Source: Nereocystis luetkeana
Lineage: Eukaryota > Sar > Phaeophyceae > Laminariales > Laminariaceae
Direction of reading: 5' to 3'
Length of the DNA stretch: 64,000 bases
Assembly: GCA_031213475.1 (NCBI GenBank)
Contig: JARUPZ010000004.1
Location: 5,217,169 to 5,281,168, forward strand
The position numbers were made by a program, and so were the translations under genes. Of this stretch, positions 1 to 10,295 are shown in pieces. The notes beneath the pieces were generated by a model, which saw nothing but the letters and a program-made list of their open reading frames with translations, did not search any database and was not told the DNA's origin. Numbering within the stretch: position 1 is the first letter of the stretch; every line of letters starts with the position of its first letter.

Positions 1-395
1 AAAGCAGAGATAGCCATAAGTCCTGTAGTTGGGGTTGGCTTCATGCGAGTCGCATGCTAACTTAACCCAGTCGCGTCACCAGGGAAAGTGAGATGGTTAT
101 GGAACAAGTGTGCGCTATCCTTGTCAATGGTGATGGATTATCTGGCTTGTGCATCATGGAGGAAAACCAGGTTGATTCCGATCCCCTCCGTCACGTACAC
201 GTCATTTAACTTGACATTAAAATCAGTTTTGGATTACATCTCCGGATTGATTGAGGCTATCTACCCTTAGCACTCGCATCGCCTTTCTATCGCCTATCAA
301 AACCCTATCTTTACTACGAGGGCTCTAGCACTCGTCAAAGATGTTACGCGAGCTGCTGGTAAGGTAGGTGGCCGTCTCGTTATCAGAAACCCAAA
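1..395 (-). pseudogene. Ty1/copia protease region, decayed
   Basis: Read on the minus strand, bases 359-393 translate as WVSDNETATYLT. This resembles the copia-type aspartic protease active site (usually W-x-x-DSGAT-x-H/M), but the S and G after the aspartate are replaced, so it is unlikely to be active. Further on, about 110-215 reads as VKLNDVYVTEGIGINLVFLHDAQ in pieces, matching the usual 'L-x-DVY-x-P-x-L-x-x-NL-x-S-x' stretch behind a copia protease. It is followed by AHLFHNHLTFPGDAT. In-frame stops and frame changes separate these blocks. It is continuous with the gag remnant at 480-1650 and would lead into integrase beyond base 1. The family call is moderately firm; no product is expected. 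Confidence 0.6.
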
Positions 396-479
396 ACTCA
401 CTATCCGCTGGGCCTACCCCACGGCCCCCGACTCTCTCACTCAGAGACTAACTGGTAAGCCCCAACCCAGCTCTAACAC

Positions 480-1650
480 CATCCAAACTATAGCCATCTC
501 ACCTTGTGGGGCTGAACGTGCCATGAGTAGGTGCAGAGCTCTCTGGGGAGACAATTATGCTCCGGGAGAAGGCGAAAAGGAAGAGGACGGGGCCTGGCAA
601 GGGAGGTTAAGAGTTGGTGGGCCGGCGGCGGTGGCGGCGGTCGATGTTGTTGTAGGTAAAGCGCACAAACTGCTACTGATGCGGCGACGGCGGTGGTGGC
701 GGTGCCTGGTACTGCTGCGAAGGTGGTGGCTGATACGTCTGCGAAGGGGACAGTTGTTTCTGCTGCTGCTCTTTTTCGTAGTAGTAGTCACCGTAGTCGT
801 CGTAGTAGTAGCTGCCGTCGTCGGCGGCGGCCGTAATGTTTGTACTATAGGCGTGACCATAGGCGGCGGCAGAAGCGGAGGTGGCGGCGACGGTAGCAAC
901 GTCTTCTTGACCGTACGAGTGTGGCGCGACTTCTGCCGGCCAGGTGTTGCAAACGAGAAGTTGGAGGCCCCTCCGCGGGCGGTACGCCCGGGGATAGGTG
1001 ACGCGGATTCGGCGGGGTGAGGGTGCCCTGGAGGATCCGCTAGCCACGCGCAATACTGGTGCACGTGGCCCAACTCGTTGCAGTTGTGGCATTTCTTGGG
1101 AGGGTCCGCCCCATGCCCTGGCGGCTGATTACCAAATGGGCGGGGAAGGTTCGGTGGGTATCGAGACTAGTCGTAGCTGCCGAGGGGGGGTTGTATGATG
1201 GCAGAGCACCTGCCCCTACCCCCGACCGCTTGGCCACGACCGCCCACATACCTTTCCCTGCCTCACCTGCCCCCGGCTCCATATCCTCGAAGGCCCCACG
1301 GGTGTGGTGCTCCGCTCAACCAGCCACCACCGCTACCGATGACGTGCTGCTGTTGCAGGTGTTGCTGCTACTGTTACTCCGGCTGATGTTGTTGCTGCCG
1401 CTGTTGCTGCTGCTGCCCGCCCCCTATTGTCCATTTTCTCATTCCTACCTCGTCCGCCGCGTCCTCCTTTCCCGCCATGTTGCACGTCCCCGTCGCCGCG
1501 GCGAGACCAGTCGAAACCAACGAGGGCGTGTCCGGTCCCAGTCCTCTTTTCCTTCACCCTCGCCATCTCCATCTCGACATGAGCGCTGAGCACCACATCT
1601 TCAAGGACTTCGTAAGTCAACCCTGCATTCGTGAGGATCGAAGGTGAAGG
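480..1650 (-). pseudogene. Ty1/copia gag with CCHC zinc knuckle, frameshifted
   Basis: The minus strand holds a gag-like polyprotein in shifting frames. About 1620-1500 reads MTYEVLEDVVLSAHVEMEM, typical of the end of a gag capsid region. A glycine/arginine-rich linker follows. At 1091-1050 there is a perfect zinc knuckle, C-HN-C-NELG-H-VHQY-C (C-x2-C-x4-H-x4-C), which binds RNA in gag proteins. Downstream is a tyrosine/glutamine/proline-rich tail (about 840-675, with DDGSYYYDDYGDYYYEKEQQQ). The knuckle and tail lie in different frames, so at least one indel has occurred. The protease remnant at 1-395 follows in the order expected for copia. The many plus-strand open frames here are shadows of this biased sequence. 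Confidence 0.65.
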
Positions 1651-1884
1651 TCAAAATGTTGGTTACCATCTACTTTAGAGAATACCACCGCATGAAAAGC
1701 AACCCGGTTTCTAAGAACACTACCTCTCGCAAAGTACTCATTGGGGGGTTCGTTCTCCTCGGTACTACGCTTGAGTCAGCCTGAGCTTCTCGGCAGCAGG
1801 TTGAGAAAAGAAAAAAAAATCGTGACAAAATTCCAACCCTCACGTGGGCTATCAGCGGCCCCAATCAGGTTCAGTATGGGCAAG

Positions 1885-2225
1885 TACGTAATCTGGTTGA
1901 TCGGTATTATTTATTCTACCCGTGCACTGGCTACCGTCTCCGCCCCAGTTTCTCTATTTAGGGCCTCAATGTTGGCCCCGCCAATCCTTTTGAACTAGGA
2001 ACATCCGTGCCTATGGCGTCTAGGCAACCCTCCTCCCCAAACTATCCTATCGTCGAATCTGGCTGATCAGTATCCTGCATGCTATGCGTGCCCAGGCTAC
2101 CGCCTCCGCCCCAAACTCTTTAGTGAGGACCTCAATGTTGACCCCCGCCAATCCTATTTTTCATTACCACCCGTGCCTATGGCTTCTAGGCATCCCTTAT
2201 CCCCAAAATGTGCTATCATCAGACC
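1885..2225 (-). repeat. 166-bp tandem duplication in possible gag leader
   Basis: Two diverged direct repeats lie head to tail with an offset of 166 bp (the shared GCTACC motif falls at 1930 and 2096). On the minus strand both keep similar codons (ANIEALNRETGAETVA and VNIEVLTKEFGAEAVA), which suggests they were once coding. They may be part of the copia gag that lies immediately downstream on this strand. The link to gag is an inference. Confidence 0.5.
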
Positions 2226-3223
2226 CTCAAACACCACAACGCTCTGCTGCACCCCTTTCCGTTCTTGAAAATACCATTGAACACTTTAGGATTACTGCTG
2301 CTGCTGCTGCTAGTACGAAACGTACCGACAGGAGGGCCTGTAGCCCATCCCTTCTTGCTGAGCTCGAGCGTGGTCCTGAACAAATTGCAGAATGGACTGG
2401 ACGGCGCTGGCCCTAGCTAGGCGTGTTCTCCTGGGTTTGCTCTATTTCCCCGTCTCTTCTTGCTTCTTTCTCGCGGCTGGCGGCTCGGTCCTTGTGCTGG
2501 GTGTTTATTTATCCTGCGGCATAACTATCGAAAATGGCTACAATCGCATTCCGAGCATCCTTGGGAAGGTCCGCGACAATCGACGAGTCCATCTTGCATC
2601 CCTTGCACGCGCGATCTTTGATCTACCTAACGCGCAAGCGTAATCGATCATCTAATGAAAACGGTTACCTCGGTTACGAGTCGCAGTGGGTGAACATCCG
2701 GGAACCTGCCGTGAGGCCAGAGACCAGATGTTGAACCAGGTGTAAATTAGAAGCCCCCAAAGAGGAAGAGAACGAATGGGGCTATCCCTACGTCCCAGGA
2801 TCCCAAAAACGAGGCACCCAGATGATATTTATGCCAAACCACACTCGGGAAATCATAACTCTAGCTGCATTTTTCCAGTTACACAAATCAGACGTACCCG
2901 CACGATCAGACAGGCCAGCCTGGCGGAGCAGCCTGGCGGAATATCGATCTACACAAATCACATGTATCCACGACCAGACACATCAGACATGGATCCGACT
3001 TATGACGAACGGTTATGAAGAACACATCTATCTGCCGTCCCCGCTGCGTTTCTCCCTTATTTCACAGCTCTCTGGGTTAGTGTCGACCCCCTATAATTAA
3101 CCCCAACCAGCGCCTTTGTGCATTTGAAGACGCATGCACCTAAGACGTGACCAGAGCCGATATAGAAAGTTAGGCAGGCCTCTTTATGATAAACGGTTTA
3201 AGGGGTATTTAAAGACACCTCTT
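2226..3223. other. Unassigned stretch
   Basis: There are short overlapping open frames on the plus strand but no domain, repeat copy or codon bias I recognise. It contains a run of GCT triplets near 2295-2312. I see no gene here. Confidence 0.5.
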
Positions 3224-3466
3224 AGGCTCATTCTTATCGGAGAGCGTGTTTTGAATGCCTTCCAAAATTCGGAAATAATCAGTTATATGTATCATAATAC
3301 GGAGGCGTTATGTCGCTATTCGTGAAATTCTCGAGAAGAAAAAATATCAACTTCGTCAGAGTTCACATGTTTGGGAAAGAAAATCAATAAAATATGGAAG
3401 ATTGAAAAATTGAGCGAAACGAAAAGTAGAAGTTATGGAAAACAGCTCTCCGATAATAATGACCCT
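3224..3466 (+). mobile_element. MITE-1 copy A (GGGTCATT-type inverted ends)
   Basis: A 243-bp non-coding element with inverted ends. The left end reads AGGCTCATTCTTATCGGAGA and the right end, reversed, reads AGGGTCATTATTATCGGAGA. Its interior (ATACGGAGGCGTTATGTC and ATTCGTGAAATTCT near 3297-3330) recurs in reverse orientation in the copy at 26278-26528, so this is a dispersed element and not a chance hairpin. It has no transposase frame and is non-autonomous. The target duplication is not clear, so the superfamily is open. Confidence 0.65.
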
Positions 3467-4080
3467 GAAACGATTGGGCGTGTCATCGGTTCTGACACCA
3501 CTTTGTTTAAGGTTGAAAGCCCGGTAATTATCTGGGTTGAGGCACTGAGAGCGTATTTATTGGAATTGGATTGGACATCTTACGTGGAAAATCAATGTAA
3601 AACCGGGGGGTTTTCAGGGAGTTTCCAGAGAGGCACGAGCGTGGTCTCAGTCTTCGTCGTGCATGAAAGGAATAATGTTGCTCTTCTTCTACATCGAAGC
3701 GAACAACAAAGGTGAGTACCAACGAATACCGACCTAATAGGCAGACCTATCCGGGTATACAACGTGTACCGCATGCTCTGATCGTAACAGGTGACGTCTT
3801 CAGGACTTTTCGCTTTTTAGTCAGTCCAAGTTTTTGTCACTATTTTCCTTTTGCTGTGCTTTCCTGGTCGAGTAAGTTTGCTCCGCAGGTTGCACGATGG
3901 AAACTCAGGAAGAAGGAGGGTTTTGATCCCCTCATGGTGGGCGGACCGTAGAGGCCCCCATCCCCTCAGTTCCATACCGCCCAAGGCTCGTCGATGGGGA
4001 TCGAGCGCCGGGTGCAACAGACCAACAATCGGAGCGTGTGTCTCAGCAAGAGACCCATGATGACGACGTGCATCAAGCCT
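3467..4080. other. Unassigned stretch before gypsy pol
   Basis: No recognised protein or repeat. The last part may be the gag or protease leader of the gypsy element that follows, but no zinc knuckle or protease motif could be read. Confidence 0.4.
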
Positions 4081-5500
4081 CTTGTACAACAGACCCACAC
4101 GAGGAGCCAGAGCGTCGGCTGCAGCCCCAACACGCAAGTCGAACAGCCTCCGACGGACGGACCACGTTCAAGACCCTCTCGGTGCCTGTTCGCTCGACGA
4201 GGCGAGCGCTGCCGTCCGAGACATCTCGACGCCGCCGCTCCTCGGAGCGTGTGTCTCGCGGGTGGAGGATTCCATGTACACTCCGAGGGCGCCGCAGGCG
4301 TTAACCTTTCCGATGTTTTTTCAACTGCTCGCGATAAGCTTGGTTCGAAACGATGGATCCCCGGCGCTCACTGGGCACTACGTCGTCAACATGAGGTCCC
4401 AGCCCGACCTACCTTCAATTGAAGAGAACTTCGTCGCCTCCGGGTGACCGGTTCTTCCCCTCGTTGTAGTGGCGGCTGTCGAGGCGACAGACACCCTCGG
4501 CATCGCCCACCCCCCGCTGCTGAACGTGCCGCTGGATGGTCGCAGAAACCGAGCCCCCAGCCCTCCCTCAGGATTATCTGAGGTGCTTTCGGTCTCAGCA
4601 GTTACAGCTTCAACCCTCGAACCGACGTCCTCGCCCTGGCCTTCATTGCTCGAGCGTTTGAGCCAAGAACAGCGCGCTTTGTTCCTGCGCGGCTGGGAAC
4701 GTTTTCGTTGCATCTGCAGGAGGTAGCGTTTGATCTTCACGGCATGTACTGGACCGCTGATGCCATCGAACAGCTGGGGGATGTTCTCTGCGAACATCTG
4801 GACGTTTTGGCAAAGCCCAAGTTTGATTGGTTCCTGATCGTTGATGCCTTTCGTCATTTCGGTCCCCGAAAGAAACGATCCTATCACGTCTAGGCCGTAT
4901 TGCATCTATCCCATCCTAGCCAAGGAAGTGGAGGCCAACTTTGACCAGTATCTAGCGGAAAGCCTGATCCAGCACTCGACCTCTCCGTACTCGATCCCGC
5001 TGGTGGTCATTCCGAACAAGTCTGGAGGCGTTTGGATTACCGTGAACTACAAAAAATTAATCAAATCATCAACCTCAGCCAGCTGCCCACTACTCGCGTG
5101 GATCAAGTCGTCGACTCCCTGGGAATGTGACGGGTGTTTTTTTCTATTCAATTTAGGCTCGTCGTTCCACCAAATTCCCGCGCACGGGGACACTGTTCCC
5201 CTCACGGTGGTGTGCATTTTTACGGCCCCCTTCGAGTGGCTGCTCGTGCCCCATGGCAGCAGTGCTTCGCCCGTGTGGTTCGTCAATGTGATAAACGAAG
5301 CCGTCAACGGTCTGGCACGTGTGGCGGCCTACCTCGATGATATGATCGTCTTCTACGATGATCCTGAGGCCCACGTCAACTCAATACAAGCCCTTTTCGA
5401 ACGCCGGGGAAAACATAACCTCAAGCTCTCCCCCCATCAAGGCCTCGCCACGGACACTAATATAAATGGGCCACCCCATTTTGCCCGCGGATATACATCC
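4081..5500 (+). pseudogene. Ty3/gypsy pol: pre-RT and reverse transcriptase, frameshifted
   Basis: Decayed polyprotein of a Ty3/gypsy LTR retrotransposon. About 4469-4860 carries the spacer before RT, with LQEVAFDLHG and AIEQLGDVLCE, in two frames. The RT follows at about 4850-5450: LIQHSTSPYS, the FxQI box as FNLGSSFHQI, then AYLDDMIVF with the catalytic YLDD at 5330-5341. In the first catalytic motif the usual F-D-L reads F-N-L, so one metal-binding aspartate is lost. Frame changes occur near 4715, near 4845 and after 5450. Bases 4081-4450 are arginine/serine-rich and may be gag-protease remains. The family is certain from the order of motifs; the element is dead. Confidence 0.8.
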
Positions 5501-5522
5501 CGATGAGTGAAACGGTTCGTCT

Positions 5523-6172
5523 TTGATGAAAATACCCATGCCCACGAACCCCAATCAGGTCCGTGCACTGATCAGCGGCGTGAAATATAATCCCAAATTC
5601 CATCCCGACCTGTTTAAACGGATCCGTCCTCTCATCGCCTTTGTCCGGGAGGGGGTCAAGTACCTTCTCACCCCGGACAGAGACGTTATCGCTCGTCAAG
5701 TCCTCGCCGAGCTCGCTGCCCCGCCAGTTTTGGTCTTCCGGGACTGGGACGCTGTAGCCGACGGCTCCCGCCTCTTCCACGTGTACTGTGACCCTTGAAT
5801 CGCCGGTTTGGTGCCGCACTCCTACAACAACAACCGGCCGGCTCGGTACTGCCCTTTGCCTTTATCACCCGCGCTACCCTCGATCACGAGAGGCACTGGA
5901 CCCCGTTGGACCTTGAAGCTGTCAGCATTGTCTTTGCCATCGACGCCTCCACGGCTACCTATGGGGCACAGAGTTTCGTATATGTGTTCGGTCCACAAAG
6001 CGCTTGAAAGCATCAACAAAGTAAGGGACCACAACGCGCGAGTCCAACGGAGGCGTGAATTATTCGCCGCGTTCGACTACGCCCTCGTGTGGCGCAAGGG
6101 AAGCGGCAGCAAAGATTCTCTCCCGCTTGCCGGATCCTGTTACATTACACGACCGCAGTATGTGTAGCAGCC
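5523..6172 (+). pseudogene. Ty3/gypsy RNase H region, frameshifted, integrase missing
   Basis: Continues the pol remnant. It carries the RT connection domain (APPVLVFRDWDAVADGS, then HVYCD at about 5778-5793) and RNase H-like blocks: FGAALLQQQPAGS, RATLDHERHWTPLDLEA, KALESINKVRDHNARVQRR and a shortened LAG end. They lie in three frames. In gypsy elements an integrase with an HHCC finger should follow. Here the pol sequence stops at about 6165 and an LTR-like repeat begins at 6173, so the whole integrase has been lost or was displaced. Confidence 0.75.
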
Positions 6173-6433
6173 TGTTGACTGTGCTCAAGAACACGATCCG
6201 TAAGATCCATCGTAGATTGAGGAGTTCCATGCTGAACAGGGATTCTGGTTTAGGGTATTGGGATGTCGGGGTAACGTGTACCCCACCAATACCACTCGTT
6301 AGACGTAGCTCCATAGGAGACGAGTCAGCTGGACAGCTCGGATGTATAATATAAGATGAGTTCCGTGTTATTGTCTGGAGCAACCACGCGTTCCCGTGCC
6401 AGCTGCGTCTATACCTTTGGAGATCAATCAACA
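6173..6433 (+). repeat. LTR-like repeat, copy 1
   Basis: A 261-bp sequence bounded by TGTTG and CAACA, the short inverted ends typical of LTRs. It is repeated at 15127-15396 with about nine-tenths identity by eye, and the similarity stops exactly at these ends. No direct duplication flanks it (CAGCC before, CACTA after), so it is not a simple solo LTR. It lies directly behind the gypsy RNase H remnant. Confidence 0.65.
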
Positions 6434-7647
6434 CACTAGTGAAGAACCAGTGGTCTTCTATTGGCAAGCGTGGCCCAGGCCAACCTAAGGAGGTGGGAAC
6501 CTTCCGGCATGTCTGGTTTAGATGGCGTGTCTAGTCTGGAAGCCAACGCGGGAAATTAGTAGAATATGCATGTATATGCATGTAGAGAAGCTGCTGCTGC
6601 GGATGATCCCGGAGAGGATCGAGGTCCTGGTGGAAAGGACGTGAGAGAAGAAGAAGAAGATGCCGCACCAGAAGCAGCAGCGATCCCAGCAGGGCCAAGT
6701 TTGAGCCGGACCTGGTAGATTCGCTTGGCACTGGTGGCGAAGGCTCTGGAGAGCAGCAGTTGCAGGGGCAACAGCACCTCCAGTAGCACCGTCGCAACAG
6801 CAGCAGTCAAAGGACTGCTGCGCCTGTTGCGACGATGAAGCGCACGCAGCAACCACCGTCATCGCCGCCGCCGTCACCACCGCCGCCGCAACCGCCGTCT
6901 TCGCTACCGCCGCTGCCGCCGCCGTCGTCTCGACCGCCGCGTTTCCGTCGATGCTGCAACACCCCAGGAGAGCCAGGTATCTGCCTGAATCTATCTGTGG
7001 GTTCGTTTCGCGCTGGCGAAGTAGAAGTAGAAATTAGTAAGGATATATGAGAGGGTGAAGGACGAGTATGTGTATCGCCGGGAGGAGCAGGGTGGAAGGT
7101 GGACACCGCGGGTGGAAGCTGAAAGTGTTTTTGGGCAAAATCGTTTTCCTGGACTGCTGAAACACAGCGCCCGCAGGTGGTTGATGGAGGGGGGACGTTG
7201 CCCCCGAGGAAGGAGATGAAGGAGAGTGAGGATGGGCGCAGGGGGAGGAATCTGCATCTGCTGTTCGGGATCAGCGCACGGGCGCGACAGGATGCACTGC
7301 CCCAAGCGAGAGAGGGTGAAAGAGAAGAGACCGAGGCGCCACCAGCAAGGACTTACGTCCGCAACAGGCACGTTTGACTTTGTTGATTGTTTGCTGTCGG
7401 TAATTTCCGTTTTTAGATTGATTTTATATCGATTTGAGAGTGGCAGATAATATCCGAACATTGCGATTGAGAATTGAGAATGTTGGAATTAGAATGAGAT
7501 GCACGGACGTGTTCGTATATAGCTTCCCTCACTGAAGTTATTATGTAGACGATTGCAGGACAATGACGTCTGTCTGTTTTATAGTTGACTGGTCGAGGGC
7601 TTTGGTTGGGCATCGATGCGAGTGGGAGTACGATATGAAAGTAAAGT
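6434..7647. other. Triplet-rich, non-genic stretch
   Basis: Contains GCTGCT- and GCCGCC-rich low-complexity DNA at about 6590-6935. This gives proline- or alanine-rich open frames in several frames, which is composition and not evidence of coding. No domain was recognised from 7000 to 7647. Confidence 0.5.
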
Positions 7648-8732
7648 ATGTGTGTGTGTGTGTTCTTCACATTAAACCGTTCTTTCTACCCGTCGACATC
7701 CAGCACAACCAGTGTCCGTGCCGATTCTTCAATCCTAGAAGAGATACAAGTTCTGTGGTCACAAAGCTACGCCACAGAGATACTACGTTGCCACGTGTGC
7801 AGTGTGCACTGCAGTGGGCAATGCAAAGCCATGTCATCATACTAGATACGACAGGCACGACATACGCAATCTATGAAATAGTGAAACGAAAAGAATTAAT
7901 CCAAAAGAAAACAAACAAACGGTAGCCAAATGGAAAAAGAAAAAGAAGAAAAATGAAAGCAAAATCTAAGAGAAACAATCTGTCGTGCCCCCCCCCCCAC
8001 GCAGGCGAGGTGGCCAACATTTGAAAAAGAACGAGCTGGAAAAAAGAAGAAATAACAAAAACACCACTGCTTGTGAACAGAGTAAGACAAAGAACATAGG
8101 AAAAAAGTAACAAGGAAAAATAACAACAGGGAAATAACAGGAAGACCAAAGCCCAAAGCACCTTCCAGGTGGCGGCAGCAGCTTGTGGTACGAGTAGTAT
8201 AGCCAGGTTCTCCCTGCTAATCCGCCTGGTACCTTGCTACCCAGACTGCCGTCTCCGCCCTGCGTTCGTCAACTTTGCCCAGCACCTTGGCGTCAGACAA
8301 TACGAGCCGAGCAGAGCAGGTTCGTCTTCCAACCACGCCACACGGCTCCTTGAGTACGGCTTATCAATCAGAAAAGGAAGAGGAAGAGAAAAAAATATAT
8401 GAAAATCACGGAGAGTCAGCGCAAGAAAGAAATAAAAACAAAAACAAGAAGAGAAGACAAGGGAAGACCACGTTCGAACCAGCTGCACCGGTTGGTAGCA
8501 CTATAAAATAGTAGTATGGTCATGTTCTACTTTCTAGTCGACTTGGTGCCTTGCTACCCTGTCTGCCATCTCCTTCCTACTTTCGTCTACCGCCGTTTCC
8601 CTTCTACACCTCCGGTCCCCCCCCCTCTCCGCATTCCCTCGGTCGGGCTTTCTGCCACTTCTCCTGTTGCCCCCTCCCCCCCCGTTCCCTTGGGCACCAT
8701 CCACGGTGGATGCGCGGCGCTGCCTACTCATC
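7648..8732 (-). mobile_element. LINE copy, 5'-truncated (3' UTR and last codons)
   Basis: Reverse complement of the 3' end of the LINE at 9480-13635. It starts with the (GT)n tail and 3' UTR at 7648 and reaches the last ~65 codons of the RT frame at 8530-8732, where it stops. It keeps the same landmarks: a poly-C run near 7988, T-rich blocks and the last codons ...RVARHQVD. 5' truncation is usual for LINE copies made by target-primed reverse transcription. Confidence 0.85.
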
Positions 8733-9125
8733 TATGCGAAAGCGTAAAATTCAAGTTGTGGCTGAGAATTCGGGGGAGAATGAAGTATCGAAGACAAGTG
8801 CACAAAGTTGGCGCCGAGTTAAGTTGCATTGATGTACTGGGCATGGAAGCCGATACGCGCTGATGCTGGATGTTTTTTATATTGAGTTGTTTGCCCAGCA
8901 CAGGACTATCATGCCCATCGCGTTGCTCGGCCTGCGGAGCACCACAATGTCAAGTTGTATCTGGTACAAGCATCTGTCTGTATTTTATGCAACTATTGAA
9001 GAATGAACAATGAAGAATTTCGTTATGATATTCATACTGCTGTATGCCTGCGACCGATGCATGGCGTTCATTTTATATGGCGTAAAAACGTATGCATTTC
9101 AGCTCTTCCCTATCCAACCCTTTTT
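8733..9125. other. Unassigned stretch
   Basis: No gene or repeat recognised between the LINE fragment and the tRNA-like segment. Confidence 0.4.
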
Positions 9126-9139
9126 CCCCCCATCTAGCA

Positions 9140-9260
9140 GTGACTGAGTAGCTTAGTGGTCCATTCCTTCTAAGTTACGCGGAATGAGTGGTCTAGCAGG
9201 TAGTGCTGTATAATTCCCAAGGGTGGGTCGGGGGCTCGAATCTCGCCGAATTCGTAATTT
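9140..9260 (+). other. tRNA-like pol III promoter boxes, possible SINE head
   Basis: TAGCTTAGTGG at 9149-9159 fits the A box of tRNA genes. GGCTCGAATCT at 9233-9243 is close to the B box (GGTTCGANTCC). The 84-bp spacing is longer than in a normal tRNA and I could not fold a cloverleaf. It could be a worn tRNA-derived SINE head or a tRNA relic. There is only one copy here, so support is weak. Confidence 0.3.
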
Positions 9261-9484
9261 GTGCTTTTCGAGCGTGCGCGCTGGAGACAATACGAATGAT
9301 TATGATAGTGTGCCTCTAGACACCAGTAGCGTTTGCCGAGGGGAGGGCCCCGGAGATCACTGTTACCTAGTTGGGCAAATATGGGCATGAGATGCAGGTT
9401 ACAGTTTTGTCTGAGCATCTATGTATGTGTTGAACCCTTGAGCCCAACTACGTACAGCAACACGTTAGTTGAGACTCCGTTAGT

Positions 9485-9935
9485 TTGCGGCATTCCAAAA
9501 GCAAAGTGCTGGGAGCGTATGGACGTGATGTTCGTAACGATAATGGCAGACGGCTCCTGTCGTTCGCCACCAATTGCAAGTTGGCTCTCACCAACACGTT
9601 TTTCAGCACGCGCAAGGGTGGGATATCGCATACTTACAACGGCACCGGCCCGAATGACCGTAAGCGGATTGACTACATCCTAACCCGTCAAGTCCATCGA
9701 CCTAGAGTACAAGATGCGAAAGTCGTCCCACAGCCTCCTGCCCCAGCTAAGGCTGACTCAGACCACAACATCTTGTATATCAAAGTCCGACTCGGTGGTC
9801 ATTTTGCGCCCAACAGACAAATACGTAGACCGACGAAACGCCGAGAGTTCGACAGGCAGCTTTTTATGTCCGATGGAAATTGTCGTGAACGAGTAGTCTC
9901 CAGGATCATCTCCACTCTCAACCAGCGCCATAATT
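9485..9935 (+). pseudogene. LINE endonuclease (APE type), C-terminal half
   Basis: Encodes the C-terminal part of an apurinic-like endonuclease that nicks target DNA for LINE insertion. The blocks are VLGAYGRDVRNDNGRRLLSFA, NTFFSTRKGGISHTYNG, KRIDYILTRQ (about 9662-9691) and SDH at 9758-9766. The last holds the catalytic Asp-His pair of this fold. The N-terminal half with the first metal-binding residues is missing. The frame originally ran on into the RT; the SINE at 9936 interrupts it. Confidence 0.8.
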
Positions 9936-10258
9936 CCGGTCGCCCCGGTGGTTCAAGTGGTTAACCTCGAATTCTACTTGTTTGAGTCCTGGGTTCGAGC
10001 CCTAGGAGGGTCGGACTTTGACTTTATTTGCAAAAATAAAAAAAGGGATTCAATTGTTGAGAGCGCCTTGCAGCGTGGGTAGGCACAATTCGATGCGAGT
10101 CGACGAGGGAAGAAAAGGCTGAAATCTTCTCGCGATAAAAATGAAGGCACGTACCGTAGCGGGAAGGGGGGAGAAGAGCCTGCTATGTGACCCCGGATCT
10201 GAGTTACGAGTTGGAAGGAGAGAGAGAAGAAGATGTGCGAAGATAATGAATGGGATGG

Positions 10259-10294
<36 letters not shown>
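9936..10294 (+). mobile_element. SINE-A copy 1, nested in LINE
   Basis: A full-length SINE of about 359 bp with a tRNA-like head and a 35-nt A tail (10259-10294). The head has TGGTTCAAGTGG (A-box-like) and GGGTTCGAGCCC (B box) inside a T-arm-like stem. It splits the LINE reading frame. Flanking sequences CCAGCGCCATAAT (before) and CCAGCCCCGTAAT (after the A tail) look like an aged target duplication of about 13-17 bp. This is the first of ten copies in the window. Confidence 0.85.

Positions 10295-10295
<1 letters not shown>

Noticed and set aside
523-1589. Long overlapping plus-strand frames of 165 and 176 codons
   Set aside because: They are antisense to the copia gag and rich in Val/Leu/Arg from triplet-biased DNA. 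The minus strand has the zinc knuckle and gag-like blocks.
6531-7050. Proline-rich frame (plus) and leucine/cysteine-rich frames (minus)
   Set aside because: These come from GCC/GCT triplet runs; open in several frames at once, with no domain or splice signals.
9937-10020. tRNA gene
   Set aside because: A and B boxes are present but the sequence is the SINE-A head repeated many times with a long tail; no clean cloverleaf with an acceptor stem.
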